Positions 52,912 to 60,750 of a stretch of DNA of 64,000 nucleotides are shown piece by piece; the first letter of the stretch is position 1, and each line of letters begins with the position of its first letter. The notes under the pieces are model-generated. The model searched no databases. It was not told the DNA's origin and saw only the letters and a program-made list of their open reading frames with translations. Source of the stretch: Kitasatospora kifunensis (GTDB lineage Bacteria > Actinomycetota > Actinomycetes > Streptomycetales > Streptomycetaceae); NCBI RefSeq assembly GCF_014203855.1, contig NZ_JACHJV010000001.1, forward strand, positions 248,001-312,000, written 5' to 3'. Position numbers and translations under genes: made by a program.

Positions 52912-53175
52912 CTATCTCGCCCCGTCCGGCACCGCGTCGGCCCGGTCCAGGAAGGCGCTGATGGCGGCCACCGAACGGAAGTTGTCGGGTGCCACGTCCA
53001 GCGCGTCGATGTCCAGCCGGTAGGTGCCCTCCAGCCAGCTGACCAGGGTGAGCAGCCCGAGGCTGTCGATCACACCGTTGGCCAGCAGGTCGAAGTCGTC
53101 GGCCAGTTCCTCGACGCTGACGTCCAGCAGGAACTGCTGGATCAGGTACTTCTTGATGTCCTCGGCGCGGGCCAT
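52912..53175 (-). CDS. stand-alone peptidyl carrier protein
   Basis: 87 residues. The phosphopantetheine Ser lies in ANGVIDSLGLLTLVSWLE, inside a four-helix carrier fold with acidic helix 2. It resembles the single-domain PCPs of pyrrole-2-carboxyl pathways (PltL/RedO/CloN5 type). It lies one base after the AMP-ligase stop and two bases before the TrpD-like gene. The residue loaded by the ligase and oxidised by the dehydrogenase should be tethered here. Confidence 0.88.
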   Translation of the reverse strand: MARAEDIKKYLIQQFLLDVSVEELADDFDLLANGVIDSLGLLTLVSWLEGTYRLDIDALDVAPDNFRSVAAISAFLDRADAVPDGAR

Positions 53176-53176
53176 G

Positions 53177-54709
53177 TCAGTCTCCTGCGGTAGTGGTCGT
53201 GGCGTCGGTGCGTTGCAGGTGCCGGGAGCGGCCCAGCGCGGCCTTGCGGTCGAGCTTCCCGGTGCTGGTGCGGGGCAGCGCGGTGTCCACCAGGTCGAGC
53301 GTGCTCGGCAGTGCGGCCCTGGGCAGCAGCCCCGCCGCGTGCTGCCGCAACGCCAGGGTGTTGAGGCCGGAGCCGGCCGCCCGCCGGACCACGGCGTGCA
53401 GCAGGGTCCCGGCGGCCTGGTCCGGCAACGCCAGCACCGCTGCCTCGAGTGTCTCGGGGTGGCTGCACAGCGCCCGCTCCACCTCGACGGTGTTCACCCG
53501 CACGCCGCGGACCTTCACCACGAAGTCGCCGCGGCCCTCCAGGGTCAGCACCCCGTCCTGGTGACGCCGCACCAGGTCACCGGTGCGGTAGTAGCGGCCG
53601 TCCGGGCGCTCGACGAACACGCCCCGGTCGAGCTCGGCGTTCAGGTATCCGGTGGCCTGGAAGGGCGTGGCGACCACGAGTTCGCCCCGTCCGGGCCCGG
53701 TCAGCACGCTGCCGTCCTCGGCCAGCAGCAGCGCCCGCACCCCCGCCGCGGGTCGGCCGATCGGCACCGTCCCGTGCGGCATCGGGTCGGCGGGGTCGAT
53801 CAGGTGGACGAAGCTGTCGTTGGTCTCGGTGCAGCCGTAGACGTTGTGGAAACTCGCCCTGGGCATCAGGGCCGGCAGCGGGGCGAAGATCTGCTCCGTG
53901 ACCGCGTCCCCGGTGAGGATCGCGTGCTCGACGGCGGCGAACGGCTGCTCCCCGCCGTCGCCGATGCCGGACGCGTCGATGCCGCCCTCGCCGGTGCCGG
54001 ACTCGGCTGCCTGGGCGAGCAGTTGGTAGAGCAGCGGAACGCCCTGCACCACCTGGACCGGGCGGGCCCGGAAGAGAGCCAGCAGGTGGGCCGGGTTGGC
54101 GGCCAGGTCCTGGTCCACCAACGAGACGCAGCCGCCACGGCTGAGCGTCGTCCAGATGTCCAGCAGGCACAGGTCGAAGTTGAGCGGCGCGTAGTTGAGC
54201 ACGGTGGTGTCCGGGCCGATGCCGAAGTGCCCGGCCGCCCAGTCGGTGAAGCGCTCCAGCGCCGCGCCGCCCAGCGGGACGACCTTGGGCAGACCGGTGG
54301 ACCCTGAGGTGGTCAGCAGCAGCGCCGGCTCAGCAGGCCGATCCCACTCGTACGGCGGTGCGCTGAGCCGAGATCCGGTCAACTCCACCGGCTCCGGCAG
54401 CCGGTGGGCACCGCAGTCCGCCAGCAGCCGGGCCATGGCCCGCGCCCCGAGCTCGGCTGCGGGCAGCAGCACCGGACGCCCCAGCAGCAGAGCGGCCAGC
54501 ACCACGGCGATCGACTGCGGGGACTTCTTGGCGACCATGGCCACCGGTCGGCCCGGCGCCACGCTCGCCTCGATCCGCGCGGCGGCCGCACCCGCCAGGG
54601 CGTACAGCTCGGCGTAGCTCACCTCACCGGCGTGCCAGAGCAGAGCGGGCGCCGTCGGACGCAGCCTCACCTGCTCGGCAATCCGACTCGGCAGAGATCT
54701 CGGGGACAA
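53177..54709 (-). CDS. stand-alone amino-acid AMP-ligase (adenylation)
   Basis: 510 residues from TTG 54709, chosen because AAAAGGAGG lies 8 bp upstream and the frame then matches the family start; longer in-frame codons upstream have no such site. Core motifs: LLTTSGSTGLPK (A3), YGCTETNDSF (A5), [10 protein letters not shown] (A7) and the lysine motif STGKLDRK (A10). The NDSF form of A5 recalls the prolyl-AMP ligases PltF/RedM/CloN4 as I remember them. By-eye code DLLQLGVDS; substrate not assigned with certainty. First gene of the operon; loads the adjacent PCP. Confidence 0.85.
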   Translation of the reverse strand: MSPRSLPSRIAEQVRLRPTAPALLWHAGEVSYAELYALAGAAAARIEASVAPGRPVAMVAKKSPQSIAVVLAALLLGRPVLLPAAELGARAMARLLADCGAHRLPEPVELTGSRLSAPPYEWDRPAEPALLLTTSGSTGLPKVVPLGGAALERFTDWAAGHFGIGPDTTVLNYAPLNFDLCLLDIWTTLSRGGCVSLVDQDLAANPAHLLALFRARPVQVVQGVPLLYQLLAQAAESGTGEGGIDASGIGDGGEQPFAAVEHAILTGDAVTEQIFAPLPALMPRASFHNVYGCTETNDSFVHLIDPADPMPHGTVPIGRPAAGVRALLLAEDGSVLTGPGRGELVVATPFQATGYLNAELDRGVFVERPDGRYYRTGDLVRRHQDGVLTLEGRGDFVVKVRGVRVNTVEVERALCSHPETLEAAVLALPDQAAGTLLHAVVRRAAGSGLNTLALRQHAAGLLPRAALPSTLDLVDTALPRTSTGKLDRKAALGRSRHLQRTDATTTTAGD

Positions 54710-54944
54710 CGGACAAGCCTCCTTTTCACCGCACGGGGCAGCACGCCGCACAGGCCGTGCGAAATGGGAGATGGTGAATCGGCGCATGGGCAGCTGAATT
54801 CGGCGCAGCGCGAAATTGTTGAGGTATGAACGGAATGGCGGCGACAACCGGCTCGGCGCGCGTGAGAGTCGACCACCGAAGAGAAAGCGGAAGGCGTGGC
54901 AGGTGTTACTCCTGGGACACCCCCGGCCAAAGACCGGGGCCCGG
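54710..54944 (-). promoter_or_regulatory. promoter region of the 15-gene operon
   Basis: 235 bp between the LysE stop and the AMP-ligase start, the only large gap of the operon on its upstream side. It contains an AT-richer stretch (54815-54840), a GAGAGTCGACC block at 54866 resembling sites upstream of the LuxR gene, and a hairpin at 54921-54939. No gene is seen in it. Confidence 0.45.
54921..54939 (-). terminator. short hairpin after LysE
   Basis: CCCCGG and CCGGGG around a 7-base loop, 6 bp beyond the LysE stop; weak but well placed. Confidence 0.4.
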
Positions 54945-55613
54945 TCAGCCTCTCCGGTGCCCGCCGGACGGCTGCGCGAACGCCGCGCTGACACCCAGCA
55001 CCAGATAGGTGCACCCGGTGATGTACTTCTGCGCCCGGGCGAACCGCGCGCTGCGCGCCAGCCAGGCGCCCACCCCCACCGAGGCCAGGGCGTAGAGCAG
55101 GTCCATGGCCAGCGCGATGGCGAAGAACACCATCCCGAGCACCAGGGTCTGACTCGCCACCGAGCCCCGGTCCGGGTTGACGTACTGCGGCAGCAGCGCC
55201 AGGAAGAAGAGCGCGACCTTGGGGTTCAGCACGTTCACCAGAGCACCTTGGCGCAGCAGCGTGCGGACCGGCTGCGGCCCCGCCGCACCCGCGTGCGGCG
55301 CGCCCGGAGCCAGCCCTGCCGACTTGGTCACCAGGGTGCGCACACCGAGGTAGACCAGGTAGGCGGCGCCGGCGTACTTGACCAGGCCGAAGGCCAGCGC
55401 CGAGGTCGCGATCAACGCGGAGACCCCGATCACCGTCCCCAGCACGTGCACCAAGGTGCCCAGCTCGACCCCCACGGCCGAGGCGAAGGCGGCCCTACGG
55501 CCCTGTCCGATCCCGCGGCTGAGGATCAGCAGCATGTTCGGCCCGGGGACGGCCACCAGGGCCATCACCGTCGGGACGAAGAGCGCGAGCGCGGCCAACG
55601 ACGGAAGCGTCAC
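54945..55613 (-). CDS. LysE/RhtB-family exporter
   Basis: 222 residues from GTG 55613, with GGGGG 6 bp upstream; a TTG two codons earlier is possible. Six spans with the LysE signature VPGPNMLLILSRGIGQGRRAAFAS near the start and NPKVALFFLALLPQYV in the middle. The family exports amino acids. Next to the operon it may export a precursor or shunt product, or give the producer protection from an amino-acid analogue; that is inference. Confidence 0.85.
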   Translation of the reverse strand: MTLPSLAALALFVPTVMALVAVPGPNMLLILSRGIGQGRRAAFASAVGVELGTLVHVLGTVIGVSALIATSALAFGLVKYAGAAYLVYLGVRTLVTKSAGLAPGAPHAGAAGPQPVRTLLRQGALVNVLNPKVALFFLALLPQYVNPDRGSVASQTLVLGMVFFAIALAMDLLYALASVGVGAWLARSARFARAQKYITGCTYLVLGVSAAFAQPSGGHRRG

Positions 55614-55643
55614 CTGCAACCCCCATGCTCACCGGTGCCGAGC

Positions 55644-55787
55644 TCAGCCCCACTCAAGGTCATTGGGCGCGCACCCGCAGCACCCGCACAGGTCGGCCTC
55701 CCGCAGCACCCCGACGAGCCGATGCGCGTGGACGAGCCTCTCCTTGACGGCCCGTCTGGGCAGTGGTGCTCCATTCATGCCAATCAT
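55644..55787 (-). CDS. possible 47-residue Cys-rich small ORF
   Basis: A frame from ATG 55787 ending ADLCGCCGCAPNDLEWG, with four Cys in six residues. No Shine-Dalgarno is seen, and a second ATG lies three codons in. The middle (RLVHAHRLVGVLREADLC) slightly recalls Cys-ending leader peptides of actinobacteria. It stands between LysE and the LuxR gene. Either a real small gene, a leader, or chance. Confidence 0.3.
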   Translation of the reverse strand: MIGMNGAPLPRRAVKERLVHAHRLVGVLREADLCGCCGCAPNDLEWG

Positions 55788-55828
55788 ATGAACACTGACC
55801 CCCCGGTCTTCGATTTCGGCCGACCTCT

Positions 55829-55903
55829 CACAGGGATCCTGTGTAGCGTGCGTCGGTGAGAACGATCCTGCTTCCCCGGTGCAGGAATGTAAAGGGTCGA
55901 CCC
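55829..55903. promoter_or_regulatory. palindromes upstream of the LuxR regulator gene
   Basis: CACAGG-GAT-CCTGTG (55829-55843) and the perfect GGGTCGACCC (55894-55903) lie in the 215 bp before the regulator start. The GTCGACC core is also found in the operon promoter region near 54866. They are candidate sites for the regulator itself. Confidence 0.4.
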
Positions 55904-56002
55904 CTGTCCCAAGCGTGCCGTGACAGGATCGGGCCAGCACTCGCACCGCGTTGCGGTAACACGGAGTTTCCCCTCACAGAGCGCCATGGCGTGGGAGCAG
56001 CA

Positions 56003-56998
56003 ATGGATCTTGAAACGGACCGGAAAATCCTCGCCGGCCTTTATCGCCAGCTCCGCAATGATCCGACCCTCGACGTGCCCAGCCTGTGTGCCAAAGCCGG
56101 ACTCGAACCGGCGTCCGTCCAGCAGGCCACCGAACTGCTCGTCGAGATCGGACTGTTGCCCAGCACGCAGCCGCCCTGCGGCACCCGCGCCGTCACCTCC
56201 ATCGAGAAGGCGCTCAACCACCTTGCCCGGCAGGCCGAACAGTCCGCCGTCGAGTGGACGCAGGAGACGGTGCGCCTGCGCAAGGCGATCCGCCTGCTCA
56301 CCACCGAACTCGCCGACCAGTACCAGACTCAGCTCAGCCTGGCGCCCGCCGAACTGATCGTCGGGATGGCCCGGATCTCCGAGGTCCTGGAGGACTGCAC
56401 CGACCTCGCGCAGGACGAGGTGCTGAGCATGCACCCCGGGCCCGTGGTGGAGAGCCGCTCGAAGGCCCGACTCGAACGCAACCGGCGAGTGCTCGACCGA
56501 GGCGTCGGCATGCGCACCGTACACCTCACGTCCACCGCCCGACTACCGCACGGCCTGGCCCTGTTGGAGGAGATGCAGAGCACCGGCGTGCGGGTCAGAC
56601 TGGCCCCGACGATCCCCTTCAGACTGATCGTCATCGACGACGTGATGGCCTTCACCCCCAGCTTCGACATCGAGGCCGAGCCGACCGCGCTGGTCACCCG
56701 CGGCCCGGTGATCACCCGACTGCTGCGCCGGGTCTTCGAACACTGCTGGCAGTCGGCCGTCGAACTGGGCGCCCAGGCGCCGCCCGAGCAGTCGGCGAAC
56801 GACGGTCCACTGACCTCGCAGCAGAGCTGCCTGCTGCGACTGATGAACGCCGGCATGAAGGACGAGGCGGTCGCCCGCGAGCTGGGAGTCTCCATCCGCA
56901 CGCTGCGCCGGCTGATGACCGACCTGATGGAGAAGCTCAACGCCGGCACCCGCTTCCAGGCCGGCGTCCGGGCGGAGCAGTTAGGCTGGCTCAAATAG
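56003..56998 (+). CDS. LuxR-type pathway regulator
   Basis: 331 residues from ATG 56003, GGGAG 6 bp upstream. An N-terminal winged-helix-like part (LDVPSLCAKAGLEPASVQQATELL) and a long helix are followed by a ligand or dimer region. The C-terminal LuxR HTH comes last (MKDEAVARELGVSIRTLRRLMTDLMEKL), ending in RFQAGVRAEQLGWLK. The TrmB/LuxR mix is typical of stand-alone pathway regulators in Streptomyces clusters. Its position beside the operon promoter suggests that it controls the cluster. Confidence 0.85.
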   Translation: MDLETDRKILAGLYRQLRNDPTLDVPSLCAKAGLEPASVQQATELLVEIGLLPSTQPPCGTRAVTSIEKALNHLARQAEQSAVEWTQETVRLRKAIRLLTTELADQYQTQLSLAPAELIVGMARISEVLEDCTDLAQDEVLSMHPGPVVESRSKARLERNRRVLDRGVGMRTVHLTSTARLPHGLALLEEMQSTGVRVRLAPTIPFRLIVIDDVMAFTPSFDIEAEPTALVTRGPVITRLLRRVFEHCWQSAVELGAQAPPEQSANDGPLTSQQSCLLRLMNAGMKDEAVARELGVSIRTLRRLMTDLMEKLNAGTRFQAGVRAEQLGWLK

Positions 56999-57003
56999 CA
57001 GGT

Positions 57004-57030
57004 CGGGTGCCCGGCGAGCCGCGGCACCCG
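57004..57030 (+). terminator. perfect 8-bp hairpin after LuxR gene
   Basis: CGGGTGCC and GGCACCCG around an 11-base loop, 5 bp beyond the stop. Confidence 0.6.
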
Positions 57031-57069
57031 TCACCGTCGGCGCACCAACGGTTTGATATAGGTGAGTCC

Positions 57070-57813
57070 ATGAATGGTTCTCTTACCGCGACCACCATCC
57101 ACTTCGCCGGCGACGGAGGTGATGAGGTCGAGGCCTACCTGGCCCGCCCGGAGGGCGAGCAGCGGCGCGGCGGCGTTGTGGTGATCCATCACATGCCCGG
57201 CTACGACCGCGCCACCAAGGAGATCGCCCGCCGCTTCGCCGAGCTCGGCTACGACGCGATCTGTCCCAACCTCTACACCCGTGAGGCGCCGGGCGCCTCC
57301 CCCGACGACGCGGCCGCGGTCGCCCGTGCGAACGGCGGCGCACCGGACGCGCGCGTGCTCGGCGACCTCGCCGGGGCCGCCGCCCACCTGCGGGCGCTGC
57401 CGCACGCCAACGGCAAGGTGGGGGTCATCGGCTACTGCTCGGGCGGGCGGCAGAGCGTGCTGGCCGCCTGCAACCTCGACCTGGACGCCGCGGTGGACTG
57501 CTACGGCGCCTTCGTGACCGGCACCCCGCCGGAGGGCTTCCCGCTGCGGGTCACCAACCTGGTCGACCAACTCCCGCAGCTGAACGCACCGTTGCTGGGC
57601 CTGTTCGGCGCGGAGGACAAGTTCCCCGGCCCCGAGCAGGTCGCCGAGCTGGAGCAGATCCTGACCACCAACAGCAAGGACTTCGAGTTCCACAGCTACG
57701 AGGGCGCCGGGCACGCGTTCTTCTCGGTGGACCGGCCCGCCTACAACGTGCCTGCCGCCAACGACGGTTGGGAGCGGATCGCCACCTTCTTCGCCAAGCA
57801 CCTGGGAGCCTGA
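57070..57813 (+). CDS. dienelactone hydrolase family protein
   Basis: 247 residues. The catalytic Cys in VGVIGYCSGGRQS, Asp in LFGAEDKFPG and His in EGAGHAFFS form the DLH triad, and the oxyanion region has VVVIHHMPGYD. AGGTGAG lies just before the ATG. It is followed two bases later by the DUF6295 gene. Outside the likely cluster boundary; substrates of many actinobacterial members are unknown. Confidence 0.88.
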   Translation: MNGSLTATTIHFAGDGGDEVEAYLARPEGEQRRGGVVVIHHMPGYDRATKEIARRFAELGYDAICPNLYTREAPGASPDDAAAVARANGGAPDARVLGDLAGAAAHLRALPHANGKVGVIGYCSGGRQSVLAACNLDLDAAVDCYGAFVTGTPPEGFPLRVTNLVDQLPQLNAPLLGLFGAEDKFPGPEQVAELEQILTTNSKDFEFHSYEGAGHAFFSVDRPAYNVPAANDGWERIATFFAKHLGA

Positions 57814-57815
57814 GC

Positions 57816-58082
57816 ATGTGCACCTACACCACCGTCAAGGAGGAGATCAACGGCAGTGCCAAGGGCCCGAACGGCTCCTGGTTCCACGTCTCGACCGCGA
57901 CGGTGTACTTCGACCACCCCGTCCACGCGATGGCCGAGCACACCCTCAACATCGACTTCGCCGACCCTGCGCGGGACCCGGCCGCCCGAGTCGCACTGGA
58001 GCTGACCGCGGAGTCCGCTCGGCAGCTGGTCGCCGCCATCCAGGAGGCCCTGGCCGCGGTTCCGGCCGAGCTGGCCGTCTGA
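57816..58082 (+). CDS. DUF6295-type small protein
   Basis: 88 residues, ATG two bases after the hydrolase stop with GGGAG 7 bp upstream, inside the hydrolase gene. Sequence: MCTYTTVKEEINGSAKGPNG, then DATVYFDHPVHAMAEHTLNIDF-like order (here STATVYFDHPVHA). This conserved pattern is paired with DLH genes in many Streptomyces genomes. No catalytic residues are apparent; function unknown. The family number is from memory. Confidence 0.72.
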   Translation: MCTYTTVKEEINGSAKGPNGSWFHVSTATVYFDHPVHAMAEHTLNIDFADPARDPAARVALELTAESARQLVAAIQEALAAVPAELAV

Positions 58083-58096
58083 GGACCCGTTGAACT

Positions 58097-58136
58097 CGCG
58101 TGGGCACCGGTGCGAACGTGCACCGGTGCCCACGCG
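58097..58136. terminator. 17-bp perfect bidirectional terminator hairpin
   Basis: CGCGTGGGCACCGGTGC and its exact complement around GAACGT, 15 bp after the DUF6295 stop and 15 bp from the convergent S53 stop. Confidence 0.88.
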
Positions 58137-58150
58137 GTTCCCGATGAAGG

Positions 58151-59479
58151 CTAGAAGCCCGACAGCCCGTTGGGCGTGCCCAGACCGGTCGGGCCGTCCC
58201 AGCCGCGGCCCGAGGCGCACAGCACGGTGCAGCCGCTGTTCGCCGGGGCGTTCTGGCCGATCGTGACGTCGTTGAACGCCGAGGACGGCGCGGCGTAGAG
58301 GGTGTTGGGCCCTTCGACGTTGGCCACGTGCCCACCGCGGGCGTACAGGCCCGCGATGAACGGGCTGGACTCGCTGGTGCCACCCACCGTCAGCCAGGTC
58401 TGCTTCAGGCCGGAGAAGGGGGTGTAGTCGTCGTAGACGGCCGCTCCGGTGGTCGGGTCGGCATCGGCGGCGACGTCCGAAGCGGCGCGGTGGCCGCCGC
58501 AGTTGGCCGAGACGCTGCTGGGCTGCCCGAGCGCGGGCGGCAATTCGGCGGCGCAGCCGCTGCCGGAGCCGTCCCAGGCCGCCTCGGTGTAGCCGTTGTG
58601 ACCGGCGCCGGGCGTGCGGTAGAGCGCGGTGCCGCTGACCGAGGTGACGGTCGGCAGGTTCTGCGGCCAGCCCGCGGGCGTGCCCTCGTAGCCGCCGTCA
58701 CCCGAGGAGGCGGTGATCGCCATGCCGGGGTGGTAGAAGTCGCGGGCCGCCTGCCCCAGGTCGAGGGTCGCGTCCGGGGCGAACTGGTAGCTGACGCTGG
58801 CCGCCGAGGCCCCGAGCGAGGCCGCGGTGTCCATCGCGACGCCGAAGTCCTCGGCCGCCTGGTCCTGACTGGTCGTCATATCCCGGTTGACGGTGATCTC
58901 CAGGATGTGACAGGTCGGGCAGGCGGCGGAGGCCATGTCGACGTCCAGCGTGGTCTCGCCACCGACCTGCTCGTCGAAGTTCTTCTCGTCGGCGGTCGCG
59001 CCCGGCGCCAGCGGCGCTCCGCCGTACTCGTCAACCTGCTTGAAGCAGCCGTTGGCCGTGGTGCACGCGGACAGCCCGTACTGCGAGCGATAGGCGTTGA
59101 GGTTGGCTTCGAGGGTCGGGAACGCGCCCTCGTCGAGGATCGCGATGGTGTTGGCGGGGCCGACGGTGGCGGCCGGCAGCTTGTACGCGGCGGCGAAGTC
59201 CGCCGGACCGTATCCGGCCGGGGCGCTGGTGGTGAGCGCCTTGGTCGAGCCGGGGGCCACCGTGACGAGTTCGGCCATGCACCGGCCGCGCGCGATGCCG
59301 GCGCAGAGCTGGGCCGTTCCCCGGCTGGCGAGTTCGGGGCTGGGCAGGGTCTGCGCCGAGCCGAGCCGCGGGCTCGCGGCGCCCTGCGCCTGGGCCGCGC
59401 CGGCCGGCAGCATGGTCGGGGCGACGGCTAACGCGCCGACCGCCAATGCCGCCACGGCGACCTTACGGAAGTTCAGCAA
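58151..59479 (-). CDS. secreted S53 (sedolisin-like) serine peptidase
   Basis: 442 residues from TTG 59479 with AGAGGAAA 7 bp upstream. A signal peptide (about 1-31, KVAVAALAVGALAVAPTMLP) is followed directly by the peptidase; the long prodomain of typical S53 enzymes is reduced to about 60 residues. Catalytic Glu and Asp lie in GGETTLDVDMA, and Ser in GGTSESSPFIAG. The oxyanion Asp lies in ASDVAADADP. Several Cys pairs suggest disulfides. Secreted, acid-active peptidase by family. A 10-6-10 palindrome lies 75 bp upstream. Confidence 0.85.
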   Translation of the reverse strand: MLNFRKVAVAALAVGALAVAPTMLPAGAAQAQGAASPRLGSAQTLPSPELASRGTAQLCAGIARGRCMAELVTVAPGSTKALTTSAPAGYGPADFAAAYKLPAATVGPANTIAILDEGAFPTLEANLNAYRSQYGLSACTTANGCFKQVDEYGGAPLAPGATADEKNFDEQVGGETTLDVDMASAACPTCHILEITVNRDMTTSQDQAAEDFGVAMDTAASLGASAASVSYQFAPDATLDLGQAARDFYHPGMAITASSGDGGYEGTPAGWPQNLPTVTSVSGTALYRTPGAGHNGYTEAAWDGSGSGCAAELPPALGQPSSVSANCGGHRAASDVAADADPTTGAAVYDDYTPFSGLKQTWLTVGGTSESSPFIAGLYARGGHVANVEGPNTLYAAPSSAFNDVTIGQNAPANSGCTVLCASGRGWDGPTGLGTPNGLSGF

Positions 59480-59553
59480 AAGGGTTTCCTCTCACCGGGC
59501 GCACGGCACTGGGCCCGGCGCTGCGGGCGAGGTGCCGGGCGCAAGCTCGAAAG

Positions 59554-59579
59554 AATATTGACGCGGGCACGTCAATATT
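59554..59579. promoter_or_regulatory. perfect 10-6-10 palindrome upstream of S53 gene
   Basis: AATATTGACG and CGTCAATATT are exact complements across CGGGCA. Very AT-rich for this genome, 75 bp upstream of the S53 start. Probable operator; TTGAC recurs once more just to the right. Confidence 0.65.
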
Positions 59580-59867
59580 GACCTCAGATGCTCGCTCGCG
59601 ATCAGAATGCTGCTGATGGGTGGTGCGCTCATGCGTATTGCACTGCTTGCACTGCGCAATCTGACGGATAGTCAGAACTGGCCTGCGCATTGGCCGCACA
59701 CGGTACACGGGCCCCGATTGATGTGCTCATGAGCAGAGTGCCGGTGCAACAGTCACACCACGGGACCGGCTACGTCAATAGGTGCCACTGCGGTCGCAGG
59801 GCCGTCCACAGTGCCATGGTTGACGCTCCGTCAGCGCATGGGACCGCCCGGCCGCCAGGCACGCACG

Positions 59868-59902
59868 ACAGCGCAGGCCGGGGTGATCCCGGCCTGCGCT
59901 GT
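59868..59902 (-). terminator. perfect 15-bp hairpin after Rpf-like gene
   Basis: ACAGCGCAGGCCGGG and CCCGGCCTGCGCTGT around GTGAT, 85 bp beyond the Rpf-like stop. Confidence 0.75.
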
Positions 59903-59925
59903 GGTGTGGTGCGGCGTGCTGCCGC

Positions 59926-59965
59926 GTGGCGCTATGTGGCGCTGGGTGGCGCTGAGTGGCGCTTG
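59926..59965. repeat. 4 x 10-bp intergenic tandem repeat
   Basis: GTGGCGCTAT, GTGGCGCTGG, GTGGCGCTGA and GTGGCGCTTG follow each other without spacing. Non-coding, between the Rpf-like gene stop and its terminator. Confidence 0.8.
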
Positions 59966-59986
59966 GTACTGCGGTGGCGCCTCGGA

Positions 59987-60379
59987 TCAGGCGAGACCGG
60001 CCTTGACCGAGCAGATCGGCCAGGCGCCGGGGCCCTGGGCGGCGAGGACCTTCTCACCGATGGTGATCTGCTGCGCCTTGGTCGCCTGGTGCGCCTGCGG
60101 CGCGAACTGCGTGCCACCGAAGGCCGCCCAGGTCGAGGGGGTGAACTGCAGACCACCGGAGAACCCGTTACCCGAGTTCACCGCCCAGTTGCCCGTGGCC
60201 TCACACTGCGCCACCTTGTCCCAGGTCGTCTGCTCGGCCGCCGAGGAGGCGGTAGCCGTGACAAGACCGGCAACCGGCAGGACCGCCAGAGCGCCACCCA
60301 GGACGGCCATCCGCCGACGGTTGCGCTTACGAGTGGCAGTGCTGGCAACAGTCGCGGTGGTCTCGTTACGGAAAGTCAT
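59987..60379 (-). CDS. Rpf-like secreted transglycosylase
   Basis: 130 residues. Signal peptide near 20-48 (RRRMAVLGGALAVLPVAGLV, ending ATASSAAE) and then a single transglycosylase/Rpf domain: WDKVAQCEATGNWAVNSGNG with the catalytic Glu, and FSGGLQFTPSTWAAFGG. GAGAGGA precedes the ATG. It probably cleaves peptidoglycan during germination or growth. No LysM or other binding domain, so it is the short form. A leader hairpin lies about 75 bp upstream. Confidence 0.9.
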   Translation of the reverse strand: MTFRNETTATVASTATRKRNRRRMAVLGGALAVLPVAGLVTATASSAAEQTTWDKVAQCEATGNWAVNSGNGFSGGLQFTPSTWAAFGGTQFAPQAHQATKAQQITIGEKVLAAQGPGAWPICSVKAGLA

Positions 60380-60750
60380 ACAGATCCTCTCGAAATGCCG
60401 ATAGGCAGGCGGAACCAGACCCGGAAGGGCCCAACTCGTCTACAGGGAGAAGCGCGGCTGCCCGGGACTTCCCGGGAACTGCTTGCCGCGCTGACATCGA
60501 AGCTACGGGCAGTCCGTCGCCGACATCAAGAGATCACCACATAACCCCAGCTCAGCACCGCATTACCGCCGGTACAGCACCCCCAAGGGCCCCGAAAACA
60601 CGGCTGCCGGCACCTCCCCCGACGCCCCCGTGTGGCCGCCGTCACCGCCAACCACCGGTGAGCCCCACCACAAAGTCGACCCGCCGTCACCCCGCGCCTA
60701 CACCCCGCACCCGCTCACAAGATCCACGACCCGCACCCGAATGGCCCCCG
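60380..60750. other. 371-bp region upstream of the Rpf-like gene
   Basis: Contains the Rpf leader with a hairpin (60452-60491) and, further upstream, less structured GC-rich sequence up to the FAD monooxygenase stop. I looked for a ydaO-type c-di-AMP riboswitch, known for some Streptomyces rpf genes, and did not recognise one. No gene seen. Confidence 0.5.
60452..60491 (-). promoter_or_regulatory. leader hairpin of Rpf-like gene
   Basis: GCGCGGC (60452-60458) pairs with GCCGCGC (60485-60491) and encloses CCCGGG-ACTT-CCCGGG, a second perfect stem. It lies 72 bp upstream of the start, in the expected 5' untranslated region. Confidence 0.5.

Larger units (their letters stand above)
59480..59986. 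other. 507-bp region between S53 and Rpf-like genes
   Basis: Holds the S53 promoter region (palindrome 59554-59579; CTGAC/GTCAG hairpin 59661-59675; two TTGCACTG direct repeats at 59644-59657), a less GC-rich middle, the Rpf terminator (59868-59902) and four 10-bp repeats (59926-59965). No gene is recognised. Confidence 0.6.

Noticed and set aside
54710..54994. N-terminal extension of the AMP-ligase
   Set aside because: The TTG at 54709 has AAAAGGAGG at ideal spacing and matches the family start; the extension is Arg/Ser-rich junk overlapping the promoter region.
60380..60750. ydaO-type c-di-AMP riboswitch before the Rpf-like gene
   Set aside because: Known for some rpf genes, but the conserved ydaO core sequences could not be recognised here.
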